Shown: positions 1 to 7,178 of the stretch, piece by piece
How the letters are laid out: every line of letters starts with the position of its first letter
Numbering within the stretch: the first letter of the stretch is position 1
Origin: Millisia brevis NBRC 105863
GTDB lineage: Bacteria > Actinomycetota > Actinomycetes > Mycobacteriales > Mycobacteriaceae
NCBI RefSeq assembly: GCF_001552615.1
Contig: NZ_BCRN01000006.1
Location: forward strand, 293,569-357,568
Direction of reading: 5' to 3'
Length of the DNA: 64,000 nucleotides
The notes under the pieces: generated by a model
The model's database searches: none
What the model was told of the DNA's origin: nothing
The model's input: only the letters and a program-made list of their open reading frames with translations
Made by a program: the position numbers and the translations under genes

Positions 1-613
1 TGAGTGGATGCACCAGCTTATTGGAATGCCAGCTGGTGGCCAGCGCTCCGGTTTCCGCTTCGCCGTCGCCGACCACCGCGGCCACCAACAGATCCGGGTT
101 GTCGAAGGCGGCGCCGTAGGCATGCGACAACGCGTAGCCGAGCTCGCCGCCCTCGTGGATCGAGCCGGGGGTCTCCGGCGCGACGTGCGAGGGGATGCCA
201 CCCGGGAAGGAGAACTGCCGGAACAGCCGGCGCAATCCCTCGGTGTCCTGCGAGATATCCGGATAGACCTCGGTATAGGTGCCGTCGAGGTAGGCGCCGG
301 CGACGAGACCGGGTCCGCCGTGGCCGGGCCCGGTGATGTAGATCGTCGACTGGCCGCGCTCCTTGATCATGCGATTGAGGTGCGCGTAGAGGAAGTTCAG
401 CCCCGGGGTGGTCCCCCAGTGGCCGAGCAGCCGCGGCTTGACATCGTCGCGGGTCAACGCGGTACGCATCAGGGGGTTGTCCAGCAGGTAGATCTGGCCC
501 ACCGACAGGTAGTTCGCGGCGCGCCACCACCCGTCGATTCGGGCGAGCGTCTCGCTCGACAACACCTCGGGCTCCACCGGCTGCCAGGACACGGGCTTCG
601 CGGTCGCGGTCAT
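1..613 (-). CDS. xfp: Phosphoketolase (Xfp family), N-terminal part, runs off the window
   Basis: This is the first 204 codons of a thiamine-diphosphate phosphoketolase, which splits xylulose-5-phosphate (and often fructose-6-phosphate) with phosphate to give acetyl phosphate plus an aldose phosphate in the cytosol. The visible part has the family's early blocks: the [18 protein letters not shown] region, the GPGHGGPG cofactor loop and the GDGEAETG diphosphate-binding motif just before the edge. The ATG at 613-611 follows a good GGAGGG ribosome-binding site. The remaining roughly 600 residues lie outside the window, so integrity cannot be judged. Whether it uses both substrates cannot be decided from this fragment. 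Confidence 0.93.
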   Translation of the reverse strand, partial: MTATAKPVSWQPVEPEVLSSETLARIDGWWRAANYLSVGQIYLLDNPLMRTALTRDDVKPRLLGHWGTTPGLNFLYAHLNRMIKERGQSTIYITGPGHGGPGLVAGAYLDGTYTEVYPDISQDTEGLRRLFRQFSFPGGIPSHVAPETPGSIHEGGELGYALSHAYGAAFDNPDLLVAAVVGDGEAETGALATSWHSNKLVHPL

Positions 614-740
614 ACCCTCCATTCAAGGCGCACCCGGTGTCGGATGCGCGCCGGGCAACCAAGGTTTAACCCAAACTTCGATATAGCCGACTGCGGTTGG
701 CCGAACAGCCATCGGCCGGCGCGAATCTCGAGTCCGCCGG

Positions 741-1118
741 TTACACCAATCCGCCGAGCAACAGCCCGAGTCCGGCGGCGGCCACCGCCGCGATCAGCAC
801 GCCGAAGCCGTTGACCACACCGAGTCGCCAGCGCCCCTGCTGAAACAGTCGCACCGTCTCGAAACTCGCGGTCGAAAAGGTGGTGTATCCACCCATGAAG
901 CCCGCTCCCACAACCGAATACAGCACCGGCGGGAGGAATCCCGACGCGGCGACGCCGGCGGCGAGCCCCAGCAGGAACGATCCGCTGATATTGATGACGA
1001 TCGTGCCCCGCGGTATCCGACCCGGAAAGCGGGACCGCAGAACGCCGTCGAGCATCAACCGACAGGCGGCTCCGACCCCTCCCGCGAGGGCCACGCAGAC
1101 GAAGGCGAGCGCGCTCAT
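741..1118 (-). CDS. crcB: Fluoride channel subunit CrcB/Fluc, second of a pair
   Basis: A 125-residue, four-helix membrane protein of the CrcB/Fluc family, which lets toxic fluoride leave the cell. Family marks are GGVGAACR near the N terminus, VINISGSFLLG with the conserved Asn43, and GGYTTFSTAS at about 76-85. The usual second Phe of the TTFSTF 'Phe box' is replaced by Ala84. Its ATG overlaps the TGA of the preceding crcB by four bases (1115-1118), so the two are translationally coupled and probably form a heterodimer. Confidence in family is high; pairing is inferred from the overlap. Confidence 0.93.
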   Translation of the reverse strand: MSALAFVCVALAGGVGAACRLMLDGVLRSRFPGRIPRGTIVINISGSFLLGLAAGVAASGFLPPVLYSVVGAGFMGGYTTFSTASFETVRLFQQGRWRLGVVNGFGVLIAAVAAAGLGLLLGGLV

Positions 1119-1597
1119 CGCGCTCCCCCGTGACCGCGGCGGCCCACCAGCACCGCCGTCGCGATTCCGCAGACGGTCGCCGCCGCGCCGACGATCACCG
1201 TCACCAGGGCGTAGGCGATCGCCGCGCCGGGCCGTGCGGCACCGAAGAGGTGCGCGGTATCGAGGGCGAAGGTGCTGTACGTGGTGAAGCCGCCCATCAC
1301 GCCGGTCCCGAGCAGCAGACGCATCCGACGGCGGATCCCCTCGTCCGGACCGCTGCGGGCGAGCGACTCGAGCAGCAGTCCGAGCAGGAACGCCCCGACG
1401 ATGTTGATCATCCCGATCGTGTACGGGATCGCGTCGACGGCGGGAAAGCGCAGCGACAGGGCCTCGCGGATTCCGGTGCCGACGGTGCCGCCGGCCGCGA
1501 CCAGCAGGATCGACGACGGCCGCAGGTGCAAAGGTCGCTCGATGTCCGGTTCGTCGGGGTCCGGATCGATCGGCCGATCGGCGTCGCCCGTCACCAC
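1115..1597 (-). CDS. crcB: Fluoride channel subunit CrcB/Fluc, first of a pair
   Basis: A 160-residue CrcB/Fluc subunit. It starts at a GTG (1597) and has an acidic, proline-rich cytosolic extension of about 25 residues before the first helix, longer than usual. Conserved blocks are GTVGTGIREAL, GMINIVGAFLLG with Asn65, and GGFTTYSTFALD at about 102-113. Here the first Phe of the Phe box is Tyr107 and the second is kept, the mirror image of the partner gene. A second GTG lies directly next to the first, so the exact start could be one codon later. No fluoride riboswitch is visible upstream. Confidence 0.92.
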   Translation of the reverse strand: MVTGDADRPIDPDPDEPDIERPLHLRPSSILLVAAGGTVGTGIREALSLRFPAVDAIPYTIGMINIVGAFLLGLLLESLARSGPDEGIRRRMRLLLGTGVMGGFTTYSTFALDTAHLFGAARPGAAIAYALVTVIVGAAATVCGIATAVLVGRRGHGGAR

Positions 1598-1699
1598 GCC
1601 CCGCCCCCGTCAACGCTGCTGATCACCACGTCGGAGACGGTACGGCCTCGCCCGAACGGGAGTGGACCCGCCGACGCCCTCCCCCACCGATCCACTCCT

Positions 1700-1714
1700 C
1701 CGTACAGTGTACGG
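1700..1714. promoter_or_regulatory. Perfect 15-bp palindrome, candidate operator
   Basis: Two perfect 7-base arms, CCGTACA and TGTACGG, flank one central G. The site lies in the gap between the divergent crcB pair (start 1597) and the UvrA-like gene (start 1775), 61 bases before the latter. Size and symmetry fit a dimeric repressor site of the TetR kind. No regulator gene is adjacent, so which protein binds is unknown. Confidence 0.45.
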
Positions 1715-1774
1715 TGGCGCCTGTCGTTCGATCGTCCTTCCGGTACTCCGACCGCCGCCTAGCATGGGACACCG

Positions 1775-4177
1775 ATGAACAGAGCCAGCGCCACCGCACC
1801 GCAGACCGCCGCTTCCGCCGAGGACCATGTGGCCGACAGCCACGACGTCATCCGGGTCCAGGGAGCGCGGGAGAACAACCTCAAGGACATCAGCGTCGTC
1901 CTGCCGAAACGGCGGCTGACCGTCTTCACCGGTGTCTCCGGATCGGGGAAGAGTTCGCTGGTCTTCGGCACGATCGCCGCCGAATCGCAGCGGATGATCA
2001 ACGAGACCTACAGCGCCTTCGTCCAGGGCTTCATGCCGTCGCTCTCGCGCCCCGATGTCGACGTCCTCGAGGGCCTGACCACGGCGATCATCGTCGATCA
2101 GGAGCGGATCGGGGCCAACCCCCGCTCGACGGTCGGCACGATCACCGACGCGAACGCGATGCTGCGCATCCTGTTCAGCCGCCTGGGCCGGCCGCATATC
2201 GGCTCGTCGCAGGCATTCTCCTTCAACGTCGCCTCCGCCAGCGGCTCCGGCGCGATCACCGTGCAGCGCGGGGACGGCAAGAAGCGCGCCGAGAAGGCGG
2301 AGTTCTCGATCACCGGCGGTATGTGTCCGCGATGCGAGGGTATGGGCCGCGTCTCCGACTTCGACCTGACCGCCCTCTACGACGCCTCCAAGTCGTTGGC
2401 CGAGGGCGCGCTGACCATCCCCGGCTACAGCATGGACGGCTGGTACGGGCGCATCTTCATGGGTTCGGGCTTCCTCGACCCGGACAAGCCGATCAGCAAG
2501 TACACCAAGAAGGAACTCGACGCGCTGCTCCACAAGGAGCCGACCCGCATCAAGGTCGACGGCATCAACGTCACCTACGAGGGCCTGATCCCGCGCATCC
2601 AGAAATCGTTCCTGTCGAAGGACCGCGAGGCGATGCAGCCGCATATCCGCGCCTTCGTCGACCGGGCGATCACCTTCACCACCTGCCCCGACTGCGACGG
2701 CACCCGCCTGAACGAGGGCGCCCGGTCGTCGAAGATCAAGGGCATCAACATCGCCGACGCCTGCTCGATGCAGATCAACGAGCTCGCCGAGTGGGTGCGC
2801 AAGCTGAAGGACCCGACCGTCGCGCCGCTGCTGACCTCGCTGAGCGAGACCCTCGACTCGTTTGTCGACATCGGCCTGGGCTACCTCTCGCTCGAGCGCC
2901 CCTCCGGCTCGCTGTCGGGCGGTGAAGCGCAGCGCACCAAGATGATCCGCCACCTCGGGTCCTCGTTGACCGACGTCACCTACGTCTTCGACGAGCCGAC
3001 GATCGGCCTGCACCCGCACGACATCGCCCGGATGAACACCCTGCTGCTGCAGCTGCGCGACAAGGGCAACACCGTCCTGGTCGTCGAGCACAAGCCGGAG
3101 GCGATCGCGATCGCCGACCACGTCGTCGACCTCGGCCCGCGCGCCGGCAGCGCGGGCGGCGAGGTGATGTACGAGGGCACGGTCGAGGGTCTGCGCGCGA
3201 GCGACACCCTGACCGGCCAACACCTCGACGACCGGGTGTCGGTCAAGGACACCGTGCGCAGCCCGTCCGGGGCGATCGAGGTGCGCGGCGCCGATACCCA
3301 CAACCTGCGCAACGTCGACGTCGACATCCCGCTGGGCGTGCTCGTGGTGGTCACCGGCGTCGCCGGATCGGGCAAGAGCTCGCTGATCCACGGTTCGGTC
3401 GCCGGACGCGAGGGCGTCGTCGCGATCGACCAGACCGCGATCCGCGGCTCGCGGCGCAGCAACCCGGCGACCTATACCGGCCTGCTCGAGCCGATCCGCA
3501 AGGCCTTCGCCAAGGTCAACAGCGTCAAGCCGGCCCTGTTCAGCGCCAACTCCGAAGGCGCCTGCCCCACCTGCAAGGGCGCCGGGGTCACCTATACCGA
3601 CCTGGCGATGATGGCCGGTGTCGCCACCGTCTGCGAGGAGTGCGAGGGCAAGCGGTTCCAGGCGTCGGTGCTCGAGTACCACCTGGGCGGGCGCGATATC
3701 TCCGAGGTGCTCGCGATGCCGGTCACCGAGGCGGAGCAGTTCTTCGCCGCCGGCGAGGCCCGCACCCCGGCGGCGCACAAGATCCTGCAGCGCCTGGTCG
3801 ACGTCGGCCTCGGCTACCTGACCCTGGGCCAGCCGCTGACCACCCTGTCCGGCGGCGAGCGGCAACGCCTGAAGCTCGCCACCTCGATGGCGGAGAACGG
3901 CGGGGTGTACATCCTCGACGAACCAACCACCGGTCTGCATCTGGCCGACGTCGACCAACTGCTGGGCATGCTCGACCGACTGGTCGACGCCGGCAAATCG
4001 GTGATCGTCATCGAGCATCACCAGGCGGTGATGGCGCACGCGGACTGGATCATCGACCTGGGACCCGGCGCCGGACACGACGGCGGATCGGTGGTCTTCG
4101 AGGGCACCCCGGCGGACCTGATCTCCGCCCGCGCCGGACTGACCGGCGAGCACCTGGCGGCGTACGTCGGCGCCTGA
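1775..4177 (+). CDS. UvrA-like ABC protein (UvrA2/DrrC type)
   Basis: An 800-residue protein with two UvrA-type ATPase halves. The first Walker A, GVSGSGKSS, is at about 53-61 with signature SGGEAQR further on; the second half has GVAGSGKSS, SGGERQR and LDEPTTGLH. Zinc-binding Cys pairs typical of UvrA are present (CPRCEGMG, CPDCDGTR, CPTCKGAG, CEECEGKRF). At 800 residues it is shorter than true UvrA (about 950), as in the UvrA2/DrrC class that lacks the UvrB-binding insert. Such proteins are linked to tolerance of DNA-binding drugs rather than core repair. A palindrome upstream suggests regulated expression. The start has only a weak ribosome-binding site. Confidence 0.88.
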   Translation: MNRASATAPQTAASAEDHVADSHDVIRVQGARENNLKDISVVLPKRRLTVFTGVSGSGKSSLVFGTIAAESQRMINETYSAFVQGFMPSLSRPDVDVLEGLTTAIIVDQERIGANPRSTVGTITDANAMLRILFSRLGRPHIGSSQAFSFNVASASGSGAITVQRGDGKKRAEKAEFSITGGMCPRCEGMGRVSDFDLTALYDASKSLAEGALTIPGYSMDGWYGRIFMGSGFLDPDKPISKYTKKELDALLHKEPTRIKVDGINVTYEGLIPRIQKSFLSKDREAMQPHIRAFVDRAITFTTCPDCDGTRLNEGARSSKIKGINIADACSMQINELAEWVRKLKDPTVAPLLTSLSETLDSFVDIGLGYLSLERPSGSLSGGEAQRTKMIRHLGSSLTDVTYVFDEPTIGLHPHDIARMNTLLLQLRDKGNTVLVVEHKPEAIAIADHVVDLGPRAGSAGGEVMYEGTVEGLRASDTLTGQHLDDRVSVKDTVRSPSGAIEVRGADTHNLRNVDVDIPLGVLVVVTGVAGSGKSSLIHGSVAGREGVVAIDQTAIRGSRRSNPATYTGLLEPIRKAFAKVNSVKPALFSANSEGACPTCKGAGVTYTDLAMMAGVATVCEECEGKRFQASVLEYHLGGRDISEVLAMPVTEAEQFFAAGEARTPAAHKILQRLVDVGLGYLTLGQPLTTLSGGERQRLKLATSMAENGGVYILDEPTTGLHLADVDQLLGMLDRLVDAGKSVIVIEHHQAVMAHADWIIDLGPGAGHDGGSVVFEGTPADLISARAGLTGEHLAAYVGA

Positions 4178-4191
4178 CGGTCGGGTGTCGG

Positions 4192-4581
4192 TCAGCTTCC
4201 CGCGGCACCCGGCGGCACCGTGCCCTCGCGCGCCGGAGGCACGGTGCCGTCGCGCGCCGGAGGCACGGTGTCGTCCGCGAGTTCGTCGTACGACCACCGC
4301 GTCATCCGCACGCCCGTGAGGTACGCCGACCGCGCGATCGCCATGCTGCCCACCGCGGAGGTGGCCAGCTGCAGCAGGACGATGACGACCACCTTGGCGA
4401 CATTCGGCACGCTCGGCTGAATCACCAACGCACCCGAGACCAGAAGGACGATCCCGACGCCGCCCGCGGTTCCGACGGCGGAGACCCGGGTATACGCATC
4501 GGGAAACCTGACCAGGCCGAGGGCCGCCGTCGCAAAGATAAGCGCGCCCGCGACCACAAGAATATTGCCGACAACGCTCAT
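4192..4581 (-). CDS. mnhG: Mrp antiporter subunit G
   Basis: A 129-residue MnhG/MrpG subunit of the multi-subunit Na+/H+ antiporter, with three hydrophobic helices and the family block GLVRFPDAYTRVSAVGTAGG. It is last in the operon and its ATG overlaps the mnhF stop by four bases. After the last helix the C terminus carries a tandem repeat (GTVPPARD, GTVPPARE, GTVPPGA) encoded by a 24-bp DNA repeat; this tail is not part of the normal family. Fifteen bases separate it from the convergent UvrA-like gene. Confidence 0.92.
   Translation of the reverse strand: MSVVGNILVVAGALIFATAALGLVRFPDAYTRVSAVGTAGGVGIVLLVSGALVIQPSVPNVAKVVVIVLLQLATSAVGSMAIARSAYLTGVRMTRWSYDELADDTVPPARDGTVPPAREGTVPPGAAGS
4213..4273. 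repeat. mnhG: 24-bp tandem repeat in the 3' end of mnhG
   Basis: About two and a half copies of a 24-base unit (core GGCACCGTGCC / GGCACGGTGCC plus TCGCGCGCCGGA) encode the Pro/Ala-rich MnhG tail. The period is a multiple of three, so copy-number change keeps the frame. Confidence 0.85.
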
Positions 4582-4829
4582 CGTGTCCCCCTGGTCAACG
4601 CCCGCGCCAACGACAGGGCCCCGAGAAATCCGAGCAGCGCGGCGACCAGAACGATGTCGAAGGTATACCGATTGCCGAGCCACACGCCGAAAAGAGCAAG
4701 CAGCCCGACAATCCCGAACATGAACAGGTCGGCGGCCACCGCCCGGTCGGCATCGGTGGGCCCGACCAGCATGCGGTAGCCCGCCACCAGGCAGGCGACG
4801 GCGACGATGCCCATGGCCACGACGATCAT
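4578..4829 (-). CDS. mnhF: Mrp antiporter subunit F
   Basis: An 83-residue, three-helix protein with the MnhF/MrpF signature GPTDADRAVAADLFMFGIVG. It is needed for assembly of the Mrp Na+/H+ antiporter in the cytoplasmic membrane. Both ends overlap neighbours by four bases (mnhE upstream, mnhG downstream), showing tight translational coupling. Length is typical of the family. Confidence 0.93.
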   Translation of the reverse strand: MIVVAMGIVAVACLVAGYRMLVGPTDADRAVAADLFMFGIVGLLALFGVWLGNRYTFDIVLVAALLGFLGALSLARALTRGTR

Positions 4830-5182
4830 TCGCCGACCCCCGTCCGCCGGATGGCGCGCAACATGCGCCCCTCCATGTCGTCGACCTCGCCCCTAAGGCC
4901 GTCCGGTCCGTCGCTGTACATGCCGTGGACGTACAACACCCGTGTCTCGCCGACCGTGCGCACGCCCAGAGTCAAGGTGCCCGGCGTCAACGTGATCAAG
5001 GCGGCCAACAGCGTGACCTCCGCGTCGGTACGACATCGGGTTGGCACCCGAGCGATACCCGGAATCGAGTCCTGCCCCGGGGTCAAATTGTCGTGCAGGA
5101 TGGCGACATTGGCGACCACGACCGCCCCTATGTACCAGAATCCGAAGGCCGCCAGTCGCATCGGCCAAGTCACCCACGTCAT
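4826..5182 (-). CDS. mnhE: Mrp antiporter subunit E
   Basis: A 118-residue MnhE/MrpE subunit. It has a short N-terminal hydrophobic region and then the soluble family block ending in LAALITLTPGTLTLGV and VYVHGMYSDG-like residues (LYVHGMYSDGPDG). Typical MnhE is about 160 residues with more membrane segments, so this one is on the short side. It overlaps mnhD and mnhF by four bases each. Confidence 0.9.
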   Translation of the reverse strand: MTWVTWPMRLAAFGFWYIGAVVVANVAILHDNLTPGQDSIPGIARVPTRCRTDAEVTLLAALITLTPGTLTLGVRTVGETRVLYVHGMYSDGPDGLRGEVDDMEGRMLRAIRRTGVGE

Positions 5183-6810
5183 GAACCGATCACCGCCTCC
5201 ACATAGGCCGTCGGATCGAGCAGCCCCGTCGCGGCGGTCGTGGACAGCCCCATGAGCAACTCGGCCCCGAGCCCGAGCCCGAGGGTCACCGCCGCCAGGG
5301 CGACCGCGGGCAACGCCGCCACGACGCGGATACGCCGCTGCTCACCGACAGTGGTTGCGATCGAACCCGTCACCGCGGAGCTCGCGGCGGTGGTGTCGGC
5401 CGATCCGGCAGTGGCGTCGGCCGATCCGGCAGTGGCGTCGGCCGATCCGGCAGTGGCGTCGGCCGATCCGGCGGTGGCGTCGATGGCCTCTGCGGCGCTT
5501 TCACTCCGACCCCAGAACACCCCGGACCAGATCTTCAGCATCGACAACAGCGTGATCAGGCTGACCGCCAGCATGATCACCACCGCGGCGATCGAGCCGG
5601 CATCCAGCGCGGCGACGATCAGCGTCAGCTTCGCAACGAATCCGGAGAAGGGCGGAATTCCCGCCAACGACAACGCCGCGGCGAAGAAGGCGATCGCGAT
5701 CAGCGGCTCCCGCGCGGCGATCCCGCCGATCGCCCCGATCGCCCCGGTCCCATAGGCATCCTCGACCGCGCCGGCGGACAGAAACAGTGATGCCTTGACG
5801 ATCATGTGGTGCAACAGATAGAAGATCCCCGCGGCCAGGCCGAGCTCGGTGAACAACGCCACACCCAACAGGATGTATCCGATCTGGCTGACCATGTGAA
5901 AGGCGAGGATCGATCTCATGGTGGTCTCGCCGACCGCCCCGAGTACCCCGATCAGCATCGTCGCGCAGAACGCCACGATGCCGATCCACAGCCAGCGGGC
6001 GTCACCCGCGAAGATGACCGCGTAGATCCGGTAGATCGCGTAGATGGCGACCTTGGTGTGCAAGCCGGAGAACATGGCGGTGACCGCCGGCGAGGTCGAC
6101 GGGTAGGCCCGCGGCAACCAGCCGTGAACTGGTACGACCGCTGCCTTGATACTCAGAGCGAACAAGCAGATCGCCACGGACATCGCCACGGCCGGGTCCT
6201 CGCGTGCCGCGCCGGCCAGTTCGGGGATGTTGACCGTACCGGCGGTCCCGTACACGAAACCGACGCCGACCAGGAAGATCGTCGAAGTCAGCAGATTCAC
6301 CGTGACGTAGAGGCGGGCGCCGCGGACCCGACTCATCGGAGCAGCGCCCGGCAGGCCGAGCACGAACAGGCCGTACGAGGGCAGGAGCATCACCTCGATG
6401 AAAACGAACAGGTTGAACAGGTCCGCGGTCAGCAGCGCCCCATTGACGCCGGTGGTCAACACGAGGACAAGCGGCGCGAAGTACGGCGAGTTCGCGCGCC
6501 GACGTGCCGCGTAGGCGAAGATCGCGCAAACCAGCGTCAGCAGGCCGGTCACCGTGAGCATCAGCGCGGAGAACATGTCGGCAACCAATGGGATCGCCAC
6601 CCCGATCGCCCAGAGCCCGATCCCGTGACCTATCGCCCCGCCCCCGTCGATGGCAAACCCGTACACCAGAGCCGCCGCGGCCGCCGTGGACGCGCCGAGC
6701 ACGGAACACAGCACTACCGCCTGTACACCCGGACGCGCCGGGAAAACCACCAGGAACCCGGCGGTCAGCAGGGGAACGGCGACCATCAACGCCACCAGCG
6801 AGTCCGTCAT
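5179..6810 (-). CDS. mnhD: Mrp antiporter subunit D (NuoN-like)
   Basis: A 543-residue polytopic protein of the proton-translocating NuoM/N-like family. Key segments are the YGLFVLGLPGAAP loop, FALSIKAAVVPVHGWLP with the conserved Lys, AMFSGLHTKVAIYAIYR, and LHHMIVKASLFLSAGAVE. It forms a proton channel of the Mrp antiporter together with MnhA. Between the second-last and last helices there is an unusual loop with four copies of DATAGSA plus a degenerate copy, encoded by a 21-bp repeat. It overlaps mnhC and mnhE by four bases. Confidence 0.94.
   Translation of the reverse strand: MTDSLVALMVAVPLLTAGFLVVFPARPGVQAVVLCSVLGASTAAAAALVYGFAIDGGGAIGHGIGLWAIGVAIPLVADMFSALMLTVTGLLTLVCAIFAYAARRRANSPYFAPLVLVLTTGVNGALLTADLFNLFVFIEVMLLPSYGLFVLGLPGAAPMSRVRGARLYVTVNLLTSTIFLVGVGFVYGTAGTVNIPELAGAAREDPAVAMSVAICLFALSIKAAVVPVHGWLPRAYPSTSPAVTAMFSGLHTKVAIYAIYRIYAVIFAGDARWLWIGIVAFCATMLIGVLGAVGETTMRSILAFHMVSQIGYILLGVALFTELGLAAGIFYLLHHMIVKASLFLSAGAVEDAYGTGAIGAIGGIAAREPLIAIAFFAAALSLAGIPPFSGFVAKLTLIVAALDAGSIAAVVIMLAVSLITLLSMLKIWSGVFWGRSESAAEAIDATAGSADATAGSADATAGSADATAGSADTTAASSAVTGSIATTVGEQRRIRVVAALPAVALAAVTLGLGLGAELLMGLSTTAATGLLDPTAYVEAVIGS
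5391..5482. repeat. mnhD: 21-bp tandem repeat inside mnhD
   Basis: Four near-identical copies of GTGGCGTCGGCCGATCCGGCA follow one another, with a diverged copy at each end. They encode the seven-residue unit DATAGSA in a C-terminal loop of MnhD. The near-perfect copies point to recent slippage or recombination. Confidence 0.9.
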
Positions 6811-7178
6811 CGGCTCGCCTGCCGCAGGTCGGCATCGGTATCGGTGGCGGACGAGGAGACGCTGTCCCCGGTGTGATCGTCGGTGTCGTCGTCATCGTGG
6901 CCGGTCACCGCGAGCACCAGCATGAAAATGGTGATGGAGAAGGCGATCACGATGGCGGTCAGGACAAACGCCTGCGGCAGTGGATCGGCCACCACCGACG
7001 GGTCCTCGGGTGTGCCGAACGGCTCGGCGCGCCTGAACGTTCCGCCGGCGGCGATCAGCACCAGATTCGCGGCGTGGCTGATCAGGACGAATCCCAATAC
7101 GACACGCAGCATTTCGCGCTGCAGGAATAGGTAGACCGCACCGGCCACCAGCACACCGATTGTCAGGATAAGTATCAA
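6807..7178 (-). CDS. mnhC: Mrp antiporter subunit C (NuoK-like)
   Basis: A 123-residue, three-helix NuoK/MnhC-like subunit with the diagnostic GFVLISHAANLVLIAAGG and DPLPQAFVLTAIVIAFS blocks. It bridges MnhA and MnhD in the Mrp complex. The last 25 residues form a hydrophilic Asp/Thr/Ser-rich tail (HDDDDTDD) beyond the family core. It overlaps mnhA and mnhD by four bases. Confidence 0.94.
   Translation of the reverse strand: MILILTIGVLVAGAVYLFLQREMLRVVLGFVLISHAANLVLIAAGGTFRRAEPFGTPEDPSVVADPLPQAFVLTAIVIAFSITIFMLVLAVTGHDDDDTDDHTGDSVSSSATDTDADLRQASR

Noticed and set aside
1598..1774. Possible fluoride riboswitch before the crcB pair
   Set aside because: The conserved crcB-motif core and pseudoknot sequences are not present in the leader; only a GC-rich stretch and the palindrome are seen.
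1610..4297. A very long open frame (895 codons) antisense to the UvrA-like gene
   Set aside because: High-GC codon bias of the real gene leaves the complementary frame open; the product is low-complexity Asp/Val/Arg text with no domain.
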